Of a stretch of DNA of 64,000 bases, positions 1-7,622 are shown one piece after another. Location: NCBI RefSeq assembly GCF_013403565.1, contig NZ_CP058627.1, positions 2,232,001-2,296,000 of the forward strand, written 5' to 3'. This DNA comes from Chitinibacter bivalviorum. GTDB lineage: Bacteria > Pseudomonadota > Gammaproteobacteria > Burkholderiales > Chitinibacteraceae. The notes beneath the pieces were generated by a model, which had not been told where the DNA came from, did no database searches, and worked only from the letters and a program-made list of their open reading frames with translations. The position numbers were made by a program, and so were the translations under genes. Each line of letters opens with the position of its first letter. Position 1 is the stretch's first letter.

Positions 1-268
1 CTTCGGCCATTCTGGCTGCGATTTTGTCCATGTCGGCATTCTGATCTGCGATGATGTAGCGCAGCAGGCCACGATTGTTATAAATCGCCTGCATATTGGC
101 ATTAGCGACATCTTTAATGGGCACCAGATTGTTGTCGTACATGCTGTTGAGCATGTCATTGACTTGCGATGTGGCAGCGATGCCGCGCCAGCTAATAAAT
201 AAAGCGCTCGCTATCGCCAGAACAACTAAAGCTGCCAATTTGACCGAGTATTTGATATTGCTGAACAT
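1..268 (-). CDS. Methyl-accepting chemotaxis protein, N-terminal part (cut by window edge)
   Basis: The reading frame begins at an ATG (complement of 266-268) and runs off the left edge, giving 89 residues. They start MFSNIKYSVKLAALVVLA, a short basic stretch followed by one transmembrane helix, then a periplasmic helix with NLVPIKDVANANMQAIYNNR. This pattern is typical of the four-helix-bundle ligand-binding domain (4HB_MCP) of chemoreceptors: a helix bearing a conserved 'yNN.l.pi' segment. HAMP and signalling domains would lie outside the window. The gene is monocistronic as far as visible; about 200 bases separate it from the aldolase gene, which lies on the same strand and ends at 474. 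The ligand cannot be deduced. Confidence 0.8.
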   Translation of the reverse strand, partial: MFSNIKYSVKLAALVVLAIASALFISWRGIAATSQVNDMLNSMYDNNLVPIKDVANANMQAIYNNRGLLRYIIADQNADMDKIAARMAE

Positions 269-473
269 GATGTTTCATCCCAATAGATTCATCGAGGCGT
301 TATAAATCCATACTTCATATAGGGGTTTTAGTGCCTACACACACCTGAAATCAAATATTTATTCATTATTTTTCTTACATAGATCAGGGATACGTGGCGA
401 AAAAATGAGCAAAAAAAACCGCACCGGCATAAAGCACAGTGCGGCAGAGGATGGAGACGGTAATACCTGATCG

Positions 474-1535
474 CTAGGCGACCAAGGTCAAAATCGGGGG
501 TTTGTATTTTTGCTGCATTTTTTCGAGCGGCATCGGTTTGATTTTGTCGGCCATGCCTGAGCAGCCAAAATCAACATAGCGCGCACGGCAAACGGCACTC
601 ATTGCGCTAATGGCCGGCTTCAAATACTGGCGAGGGTCGAAATCGGCCGGGTTTTCGGCAAAATGTTTACGGATCGCCGCGGTCATCGCCAGGCGCAAGT
701 CAGTATCGATATTGATTTTGCGCACCCCCCAGCGAATAGCGCGCTGGATTTCCTCAATCGGCACGCCCCAAGTTGGCTTGAGATCACCGCCGTACTTGCG
801 GATCATATCGAGCAAATCTTGCGGCACGCTGGAGCTGCCATGCATCACCAGATGGGTATTGGGAATCGTGTCGTGAATGGCTTTCACGCGCTCGATGTCG
901 AGCACCGCGCCGGTCGGTGGTGCAGAAAATTTATACGCGCCATGGCTAGTGCCAATCGCGATGGCCAAGGCATCAACGTGCGTGGCTTCGACAAATTCTT
1001 TGGCTTGCCAAGGATCAGTGAGCATTTCTGCGTGGCTTAGTGTCCGATTTGCGCCAACGCCATCTTCAGCCTCGCCCATGCCAGTATCGAGCCGGCCCAG
1101 ACAGCCAATTTCACCTTCGACTGAAACACCACAAGCATGCGCCATGCGTACCACTTCTTGCGTGACCGCGATGTTGTATTCGTAGCTACTCGGGGTTTTG
1201 CCATCGTCGAGCAGCGAGCCATCCATCATGACGCTGCTAAAGCCATGCTTAATCGCCGTGAGGCACACCGAAGGGCTCGTGCCATGATCTTGGTGCATCA
1301 CAATCGGTAAATGCGGGAAACTGGCCAAAGCGCCTTCGATCAACTGCTTGAGAAACAGCTCGCCAGCATATTTGCGCGCACCTGCACTGGCCTGCAGGAT
1401 AACTGGGCTACGTGTGGCATCGGCGGCCTGCAAAATGGCCTGCACTTGCTCCAGATTATTGACGTTAAAGGCAGGAACGCCATAACCATGGTCGGCGGCG
1501 TGATCGAGAACTTGGCGAAGCGATACAAGTGGCAT
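474..1535 (-). CDS. fba: Class II fructose-1,6-bisphosphate aldolase
   Basis: This zinc-dependent glycolytic/gluconeogenic enzyme interconverts fructose-1,6-bisphosphate with dihydroxyacetone phosphate and glyceraldehyde-3-phosphate in the cytoplasm. The 353-residue product starts [20 protein letters not shown]. An upstream in-frame ATG exists, but the family aligns from MPLV and an AGGG-like ribosome site precedes it. Hallmarks visible are the zinc-site segment [24 protein letters not shown], a second zinc histidine in [16 protein letters not shown] and the phosphate-binding [11 protein letters not shown] near the C-terminus. Length matches the ~350-residue beta-proteobacterial (CbbA-like) type. 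It stands alone, with no other glycolytic genes adjacent. Confidence 0.97.
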   Translation of the reverse strand: MPLVSLRQVLDHAADHGYGVPAFNVNNLEQVQAILQAADATRSPVILQASAGARKYAGELFLKQLIEGALASFPHLPIVMHQDHGTSPSVCLTAIKHGFSSVMMDGSLLDDGKTPSSYEYNIAVTQEVVRMAHACGVSVEGEIGCLGRLDTGMGEAEDGVGANRTLSHAEMLTDPWQAKEFVEATHVDALAIAIGTSHGAYKFSAPPTGAVLDIERVKAIHDTIPNTHLVMHGSSSVPQDLLDMIRKYGGDLKPTWGVPIEEIQRAIRWGVRKINIDTDLRLAMTAAIRKHFAENPADFDPRQYLKPAISAMSAVCRARYVDFGCSGMADKIKPMPLEKMQQKYKPPILTLVA

Positions 1536-1740
1536 GCGTTTTTCCCTTATGCTGCGTTGCGACATGACCCCACTGTAAACAGGGCTTAGCCGCAACTCAA
1601 ATAAGGGATTTCAGCATTGGTAAAACACCTGAAACCAATTGATTTTAATAAGTAATACCAATTATATTGTTCGCGCAGCATAGGTTGACGTTTGCTTGAT
1701 GCTCGCAGTGCAAACATCAACCCATTTCGGGCATCACGAT

Positions 1741-2667
1741 TTATTTCGGGAGTGCCGCTTTGATTAACAGCTCTAATTGCTCTGGCGACACATCGGGCGC
1801 AAAACCTGCGCCACCCATGCCATCCGCTTTAAATATAATCGGCACAGCAAATTGCTTGCCGCAGGCCTGACCGATCCAGATTTCCTGCCACTGACCGCGA
1901 ATCATTTTGTATTGCTTGGGTTTATCAAGCTGCAGCGTGAGATATTCGCCGCCCGTCACGGGCTTGCCGATTTTGAAATCGACAGGTTTGATGTTTTCAT
2001 CCAGACACGATGCTTTAACAGCCTGCTGCGCGAAGGCTTCACCAATCACGGGGTCGCGCAAAACATCACGGCGCAAATTGAGCGGTACTAGGCTTTGCCC
2101 CATTTCGCTGGCCTTGGCCCAACTTTCTTTATTGCATTTGCGATACCAGTTCGCCCGCTCAGTACCGCCGAATGCAATCACCGCATTATCCAAATCCATA
2201 CATACCGCCTCAACGGCGGGTTGGAAATTTTGCAAGGCAGCTTTGTAAACCAGCTCGGCTGCATAACGCTCGTTTTCACGCTCGCTCAGTGGGCGCTGCG
2301 CCAACTCCTTAAAGCGCACCAGATTGAGCTGGCCATCCGATGATTTCAGCCCAACAACGGCTTCGCTCTGCAACATCCCCGCCAGAATAAACTGCGCTTC
2401 GGGCATGTTTTTATTAACGAGGGGTTTGAGTATGTCGCGGGCCGCGTTGAGGTCTTTCTCCGTACCTTGACCATTGGCGTACATTTGGGCGAGCAAAAGA
2501 CGCTCGACATCGGTGGCTGTACCATCTTTGACATCCGCTTTGGCGGCGGCAAAAGCCAGCGTGTAATCTTTTTTATCGATAGCGCTTTGCACTAGCGCTT
2601 CACCCGCATGGGCAAAACCGGTACACAGCAGGCATAGGGCAAGCGTTTTATTGATCAGGCGATTCAC
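1741..2667 (-). CDS. Secreted Sel1/TPR-like repeat protein
   Basis: The protein has an N-terminal signal peptide (NRLINKTLALCLLCTGFAHA, cleavage after AHA) and then helical Sel1-like repeats such as LLLAQMYANGQGTEKDLNAA followed by MPEAQFILAGMLQ, which fit the SLR alpha-helical repeat pattern. The C-terminal half (residues ~150-308) is not recognised; it contains several cysteines and a segment with GQACGKQFAVPIIF. I prefer a GTG start at 2667, because a GGAG sits about six bases ahead of it. The in-frame ATG at 2679 would place four extra residues before the signal peptide. It is probably periplasmic and may mediate protein-protein contact; the precise role is unknown. Confidence 0.65.
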   Translation of the reverse strand: MNRLINKTLALCLLCTGFAHAGEALVQSAIDKKDYTLAFAAAKADVKDGTATDVERLLLAQMYANGQGTEKDLNAARDILKPLVNKNMPEAQFILAGMLQSEAVVGLKSSDGQLNLVRFKELAQRPLSERENERYAAELVYKAALQNFQPAVEAVCMDLDNAVIAFGGTERANWYRKCNKESWAKASEMGQSLVPLNLRRDVLRDPVIGEAFAQQAVKASCLDENIKPVDFKIGKPVTGGEYLTLQLDKPKQYKMIRGQWQEIWIGQACGKQFAVPIIFKADGMGGAGFAPDVSPEQLELLIKAALPK

Positions 2668-2846
2668 AGCAGTCTCCATCCAATGATTTGGCTTATTGTG
2701 CTGTGTATCTTACTGTAGTCGGGCTGATTCGACTACGGATCTGCTCACACCCCAATTGCAGCAAGTAGCGTGGTAATTTTTGCGTGGCTCTGTCAATTCC
2801 CTGCAAGACTGCATATCATTGCAAAATCAATCTTCAAGGCGATGTT

Positions 2847-4064
2847 ATGAGCCCGGCGCCCGCGCTTTTTCGCAATAAAAACTTTATTTTGCTCTGGCTG
2901 GCTTCCATTGTGGGCAATTTTGCGCTGGCGATCGCCATGCTGGCCGAAACTTGGTATGTAGTCAAAACGCTGGGCGCGAAAGAGCAGCTCGGCCTAGTGA
3001 TGATTGCAGGCTCGGTGCCACGGATTGCGCTAATGGCCGTGGGCGGCGTCTTAGCGGATCGTATGCGCCGCAGCCGGATTATTCTGGTTTCACTCGGTGC
3101 GCGGGTTGTCATGCTGTTTGCGCTGGTCGGCTTACTGGCGCTTGGCCGACTTGATATCTGGGCATTAACGATTTTTGCCTTTCTGTATGGCTCGAGCGAT
3201 GCTTTCTTTTGGCCCGCGCGCGATGCGCTGACACCTGCGATCGTGCCCGAGCACGATCTCACCCGCGCTAACTCGATCATGCTGACGACCAATCAAGTCG
3301 GATTGGTCTTTGGCCCAGTGCTCGGTGGTGTACTTCTCGCGACACTGAGTTATGAAGCTATTTTCAGCCTCACCGGCTTGATGCTGCTACTGGCGACGAT
3401 CTGTATTGGCTTTATTAATGAGCCACTGATCGTTGCGGCTAAAAAGGCAGGCAGCTCGATGCTGAGCGAGCTCAAAGAAGGCGTGCAATATGCGATCAAA
3501 ACGCCGGTATTGCGTGCGATGATGCTGATTTATGCCGCCGCTAATTTGCTGTTCATGGGGCCGCTGGGGCTGGGTATCCCGATTATTGTGACCGAAAATC
3601 TCAACGGCCAGCCAGCTACGCTGTCATTTTTGCAAAGCGCATTTGCTGCCGGCATGGTACTTGGCGGTGTATTGTTGACCTTGTACCCGCCAAGCAAAAA
3701 ACGCCTATTGATGATTACGGTGATTATCGCGCTCGAAGGCGTATTGCTTGCTTTGATTGCCCATACGCACTGGATCTGGCTGGCAGTTGGGATTCAGGCG
3801 CTGATTGGGCTGGGCGTAGCGGGCAATAATGTGCCGATGATGTCGATCATTCAGCAGTATTCTGATCGCGACAAAATTGGCCGGGTAATGAGTTTGAATA
3901 GCATGGCCTCGATGGGGCTCTCGCCCATTTCGTATGCGCTAGTCACTGGTTTATTGTCACTGCATATTTCGATTGGCGTGATTATGCCGATCTTCGGCCT
4001 GACCATGGCCGCGCTGATGGTGGTGCTCACACTGCAAATGCGGGTAATCCGCGAGGCTGATTGA
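2847..4064 (+). CDS. Major facilitator superfamily transporter
   Basis: This 405-residue inner-membrane protein has about 12 hydrophobic helices. The N-terminal segment FRNKNFILLWLASIVGNFAL and the motif-A-like loop GGVLADRMRRSRIILVS between helices 2 and 3 are typical of MFS drug or siderophore exporters (MFS_3/EntS-like). The start at 2847 (MSPAPALFRNKN) is chosen over the upstream ATG at 2784 because AAGGCG lies seven bases ahead and the family begins just before the first helix. The gene is transcribed alone, divergent from the preceding Sel1-like gene. The substrate cannot be deduced. Confidence 0.85.
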   Translation: MSPAPALFRNKNFILLWLASIVGNFALAIAMLAETWYVVKTLGAKEQLGLVMIAGSVPRIALMAVGGVLADRMRRSRIILVSLGARVVMLFALVGLLALGRLDIWALTIFAFLYGSSDAFFWPARDALTPAIVPEHDLTRANSIMLTTNQVGLVFGPVLGGVLLATLSYEAIFSLTGLMLLLATICIGFINEPLIVAAKKAGSSMLSELKEGVQYAIKTPVLRAMMLIYAAANLLFMGPLGLGIPIIVTENLNGQPATLSFLQSAFAAGMVLGGVLLTLYPPSKKRLLMITVIIALEGVLLALIAHTHWIWLAVGIQALIGLGVAGNNVPMMSIIQQYSDRDKIGRVMSLNSMASMGLSPISYALVTGLLSLHISIGVIMPIFGLTMAALMVVLTLQMRVIREAD

Positions 4065-4450
4065 CATGATCTTCGGCGGCACGACCTGCGCTTAATCGAG
4101 AGCGCCACGCAATTGAGCGAATACATTATTGGATCTAGATTGCAATGATCCAGCGTTGCTCGGCGAATAGGTGATACATGCAATGGCGTCCAAACCACAA
4201 CGCTATATGCGGGGAAGAATTCGAGCAAAAGTGAAACGACAGGCTTAACCCTGCGGCCTATTAAACAAGGCGATTGTCGCATTTTTTATGCAATATTCAT
4301 GAAAAGACAGCATTCTCAAAAGACAGCCAACACATTGATTTTATTTAACTATTCGATTAAAAATGCGACATTCGTGAAATCACGCTAGTTGCAAACACCT
4401 AATTGTCATCTGCGCAGGCATAGTGGACTCCGTGTTGAAGGAGTCTCACG
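4065..4450 (+). promoter_or_regulatory. Intergenic region with inverted and direct repeats upstream of the deacetylase cluster
   Basis: No gene is evident in these 386 bases. A perfect 12-base inverted repeat, TGTCGCATTTTT at 4275-4286 and its complement at 4359-4370, brackets the AT-rich centre. A 10-base direct repeat AAAAGACAGC occurs at 4302-4311 and 4318-4327 (period 16). A longer imperfect direct repeat (ATGC-A-ATTC-TGAAA pattern) lies at 4288-4308 and 4363-4383, exactly 75 bases apart. This density of repeats just ahead of the deacetylase genes suggests operator sites. The binding protein is unknown. Confidence 0.45.
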
Positions 4451-5521
4451 ATGAAAGCGCAAAACTTTGTACTGGCGGTATTAGCCTTTGCGGCGTTTGC
4501 CCTACTGGCATTCGTGCCGCTACTAGCCCACTCGGCCAGCATTGAGGTCAAAGTCTGGCAAGGCGGCGCCAAGGCCGCGCATACCATTGCCCATGATGAT
4601 TACTGCGGCTGGGGCACCACCGGCATTGAAGACACAGCCATCCCAATTTTGAATGCACGTGGGCTAAAAGCCAGCCTTGGCCTGATTGCGGGCAACTGTA
4701 AAGATGCGCAATGGGCAACGCTGAAAGAGCGCGTAAAACAAGGCCACGAACTCTTCAATCACACACTCACCCACGTTGGCATGCTCGAAGCGGGCACGCT
4801 TGCGCCCATCGGCGGCTGGGATAACGTCAAAGAAGTCGTCAACGCGCAGCAACTGGTGCAAAGCAAGCTAGGCTACACGATGCATTTTATTGCCTTCCCC
4901 AGCGATTTAGTCACGCCCGAAGCCAAAGCATTTGTCGAAGCGCAGCCCGATATTTTGGGCGCACGCGCCGCCAAAGATATTTACGACGGCAGCAATGCTG
5001 GCCTAAATGATCCGGAATGGTTTAAGCCAATGTTTGTGAAATGGGATGGCTATTGGCGCGATGGTAAGTGGTCACTCTACAAACCGAAAGACGGCAATAT
5101 CCTGATCCAGCACGTCGATGCCGCCCTGCAATACGGCGCGTGGAGCTATCGCACCATGCACGGCGTCGCTGATGCGTCTTGGGAATCCGTACCCGTCGAT
5201 CAATACACTGCCTACGCCGATTATCTCGCCGCCAAAGTCAAATCGGGCGAGCTATGGGTAGCTGGGCCGACCGACATTATTCGTTACATCGTCACCCGAG
5301 AGCACTGCAAACTCAAATTGGAAGGCAATGTGATTAAGCTAGTGCAATCCAATGATCTGTGTAAACGCTACGCCAGTGCCGTCACCGTGGATGTTGAGTT
5401 GGCTAATGGTCAGAAAGGCTTATTTAGCCAAAATTCAACACCATTAGCCGCGCAAAAACTCGAAAATGGTCATTATCGAATCAATATGAATCCGGCAGTT
5501 GGTGATGTGACTATTCGCTAA
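4451..5521 (+). CDS. Secreted polysaccharide deacetylase, single-domain paralogue
   Basis: The 356-residue protein has a signal peptide (MKAQNFVLAVLAFAAFALLA..., cut after AHS-A) and a NodB-like carbohydrate esterase 4 domain. Visible motifs are HDDY near residue 50 (the catalytic and metal aspartate pair of motif 1), the metal-binding NHTLTH (motif 2), a motif-3 position reading FPSD rather than the usual RxPY, and a late histidine in RTMHGV. A C-terminal ~70-residue beta-type tail carries two cysteines. A good AAGGAG ribosome site precedes the ATG. It is the first of three tandem paralogues and the only one without chitin-binding modules, so it could act on soluble oligosaccharides. Chitin or chitooligosaccharides are the likely substrate by context, but peptidoglycan or another N-acetylated glycan is possible. 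Confidence 0.8.
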   Translation: MKAQNFVLAVLAFAAFALLAFVPLLAHSASIEVKVWQGGAKAAHTIAHDDYCGWGTTGIEDTAIPILNARGLKASLGLIAGNCKDAQWATLKERVKQGHELFNHTLTHVGMLEAGTLAPIGGWDNVKEVVNAQQLVQSKLGYTMHFIAFPSDLVTPEAKAFVEAQPDILGARAAKDIYDGSNAGLNDPEWFKPMFVKWDGYWRDGKWSLYKPKDGNILIQHVDAALQYGAWSYRTMHGVADASWESVPVDQYTAYADYLAAKVKSGELWVAGPTDIIRYIVTREHCKLKLEGNVIKLVQSNDLCKRYASAVTVDVELANGQKGLFSQNSTPLAAQKLENGHYRINMNPAVGDVTIR

Positions 5522-5719
5522 TTTAGACACAGAACAAGCCATTTAATCATTAACTAAATATCGTTGTCGCACTACGAATGCCGACATCGATTTACTACCG
5601 AGCAATCGCCTCGATGTGCGCAAGGGAGTCATTAAAGCCAAGTATGGGGTGGCGATGACTCCAACAATACCCATGGCCAATGAGCAAATGGGAACAAAAA
5701 CAAAAAGGATGGAGATCTC

Positions 5720-7441
5720 ATGAAGTTTCATTTAAGCGCATTACCCGCAGCCATTGCGGTCATTTCTGCAAGTGCATTTGCAGCACCAGCATGGAACAGC
5801 ACCACCGTCTATTTGGGTGGTGAAGTCGTGACCTATGCCGGCAAAGACTACAAAGCGAAATGGTGGACTCAAAACAATATCCCTGGCGCTGAGCAATGGG
5901 GCCCGTGGGAATTACAAAATACAGTAGTCACACCAACTACCGCACCAACGGCTATTCCAACTATTGCACCGACTGCCGCACCGACTGCTGCACCAACTGC
6001 CGTTCCAACTGCTGCACCAACTGCTGCACCAACTGCTGCACCAACTGCTGCACCAACTGCTGCTCCGACTGCCGCACCGACTACCGTTCCAACTGTGGCC
6101 CCGACGATTGCTCCAACTGCCGCTCCGACGGCTACGCCCAACGTCAGCGCCACACCCGCACCAGCAGCGGATGCGTGGAATGCCAATATGACTTATACCG
6201 CAGGAAAACGCGTCAGCTACAATGGCCGCGCCTATGAAGCGAAGTGGTATACCGTCGGTGATGTACCATCCCAATCAGGTGCCTATGGTGTTTGGAAAGA
6301 TTTAGGTCCAATTGCCACGCCAGCCCCTACAGCCATACCAACTGCCACCCCGAGCAGCAAACCCGCTGTCAGCACGAGCATCAGTAGTATTCAAGCCAGT
6401 ACTTGGAAAAACGGCGCTAAAGCGGCGTATTCAATGATGCATGATGATTTATGTGCTTGGGTGACTGATGGTCAAATCGATTATGCCGCGCCAGCCCTCA
6501 AAGCACGTGGGCTCACCTCATCTTTCGGCATGATCACAGGCAGCTCTTGCGGCGCCAAGCACTGGGCGGCGGCGCAGCAATTTCTAAATGATGGCCATGA
6601 AATTTTCAGCCACACCCGCAACCATTCAGATGCCAATAGCGCACTGTGGGATACCGCAGGCGAAATCAGTGGCTCTAGCGATGACATCGCGGCGCATTTG
6701 AATGGCTACCGCCCGACATTCTTTGCTTGGCCATCTGGCGTGGCCGCAGATCTACCACTGGCTTACTTGCGCACCGCTCCGGGCTATATCGGTGGGCGTG
6801 CGGCAAATCGCGTCGATCCAAACGGCATGGTGATTTACGATGGCCATATTACGGGCATTAATACCCCAACCACACCTGATGCATATCAAATCCGTTCGGA
6901 AGTTTTCACCCTGAGTGCCCAATATTCAGAATACGAAACACAAGTCAAAGCGGGTGGCGACCTGCTTAATCTACATCTCGAAGCAGGTATCAATAAGCAG
7001 GGCTGGGCAGTGATGACTATGCACGGTGTGAATGACACCTCATGGAATAGCGTGCCATTACAACAATTCACCAATCACTTGGATGTGGTCAAAGCCAAGG
7101 TCGATGCCGGCCTACTTTGGGTCGCTGGCCCTAGCGAAGTATTGAAATACACTTATGCACGCGAAGCCTGCAAACCGGTACTCAATAACAATCAAAGCGC
7201 CCTTACATTTGATACCAGCTCACCCGATTGCGTGAAAAATGCAACGCCGCTGACTTTGAAAATCAGCAAACCCGCGACCGTTGGGCAATTCTATGTCGAA
7301 CAAGCCGGTCAAGCAGTGGCCATTAAACCGCTTGGCAATTATCCGATCTGGAGTGCCGGACAGGCTATCCCTGCGGTCAATTACGATTACCTGATTACCG
7401 TCAATCCATTAGGGGGTGCGGTCAGCTTTATGCTGAAATAA
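5720..7441 (+). CDS. Chitin-binding polysaccharide deacetylase (2x CBM5/12 + NodB domain)
   Basis: This 573-residue secreted protein has, in order: a signal peptide (residues 1-22); a CBM5/12 module (about 23-67; WNSTTVYLGGEVVTYAGKDY, KAKWWTQNNIPG, WGPWE); a long TAAP/TVAP repeat linker (70-145); a second CBM5/12 module (149-196; AYEAKWYT, GVWKDLG); a short linker; the NodB-like deacetylase domain (about 225-490); and a C-terminal beta-rich tail. Catalytic motifs are MHDDLC, SHTRNH, WPSG at motif 3 and MTMHGV. The Trp/Tyr pattern of the CBMs is that of type-3 chitin-binding modules, so the substrate is probably solid chitin or its fragments. The ribosome site AGGATGGAG precedes the ATG. It is homologous to both neighbours. 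Confidence 0.87.
   Translation: MKFHLSALPAAIAVISASAFAAPAWNSTTVYLGGEVVTYAGKDYKAKWWTQNNIPGAEQWGPWELQNTVVTPTTAPTAIPTIAPTAAPTAAPTAVPTAAPTAAPTAAPTAAPTAAPTAAPTTVPTVAPTIAPTAAPTATPNVSATPAPAADAWNANMTYTAGKRVSYNGRAYEAKWYTVGDVPSQSGAYGVWKDLGPIATPAPTAIPTATPSSKPAVSTSISSIQASTWKNGAKAAYSMMHDDLCAWVTDGQIDYAAPALKARGLTSSFGMITGSSCGAKHWAAAQQFLNDGHEIFSHTRNHSDANSALWDTAGEISGSSDDIAAHLNGYRPTFFAWPSGVAADLPLAYLRTAPGYIGGRAANRVDPNGMVIYDGHITGINTPTTPDAYQIRSEVFTLSAQYSEYETQVKAGGDLLNLHLEAGINKQGWAVMTMHGVNDTSWNSVPLQQFTNHLDVVKAKVDAGLLWVAGPSEVLKYTYAREACKPVLNNNQSALTFDTSSPDCVKNATPLTLKISKPATVGQFYVEQAGQAVAIKPLGNYPIWSAGQAIPAVNYDYLITVNPLGGAVSFMLK
5936..6140 (+). repeat. 12-base tandem repeats encoding the Thr-Ala-Ala-Pro linker
   Basis: Inside the deacetylase gene the linker is coded by about 17 degenerate 12-base units (ACTGCTGCACCA-type, Thr-Ala-Ala-Pro). 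Between 6007 and 6060 at least four consecutive units are identical. Such in-frame repeats tend to vary in copy number by slippage without breaking the frame. Confidence 0.85.
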
Positions 7442-7449
7442 ACAGTGAC

Positions 7450-7477
7450 GGCCAAGCGCTGTCGATTGGGCTTGGCC
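7450..7477 (+). terminator. Hairpin after the second deacetylase gene (weak terminator or processing stem)
   Basis: A perfect 8-base stem, GGCCAAGC at 7450-7457 with GCTTGGCC at 7470-7477, lies nine bases after the stop codon. No T run follows, so a classical Rho-independent terminator is doubtful. It may stabilise the mRNA end or partly terminate before the third deacetylase gene. Confidence 0.4.
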
Positions 7478-7492
7478 AAGCAAAAAAGCTGA

Positions 7493-7541
7493 ACGTATAT
7501 CAGCAAAGATCAATATTAATAAGACTTACCGGGCAATACCT
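7493..7541. repeat. Degraded copy of the 49-base palindromic-ended repeat
   Basis: This 49-base stretch ends in ACGTAT and ATACCT and shares the internal GCAAAGAtCAAT block with the copy at 9962-10010. It has the family's exact length but mutated tips. It lies in the leader region of the third deacetylase gene. Confidence 0.55.
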
Positions 7542-7622
7542 ATAAAAGCAAAACCATTCAGCCTTGATGCCGGAGCAAGCTGAATAACTGCAGTACTCAA
7601 ATAAAACAGGATGGAGAGACCT

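Noticed and set aside
1617..1661. TTGGTA...TACCAA inverted repeat upstream of the aldolase gene as a further member of the 49-base family.
   Set aside because: It is 45 bases and lacks the GGGTAT tips; the resemblance in the AT-rich interior is weak.
5624..5672. A 49-base stretch ending ATACCC ahead of the second deacetylase gene as a repeat copy.
   Set aside because: Its left end is GGGAGT and it pairs internally with ATGACTCC instead of the right tip, so the length match is probably coincidental.
5869..6186. Antisense frames rich in Gly/Ala/Val or Cys/Ser opposite the deacetylase linker.
   Set aside because: They are shadows of the 12-base tandem repeat, which is open in several frames.
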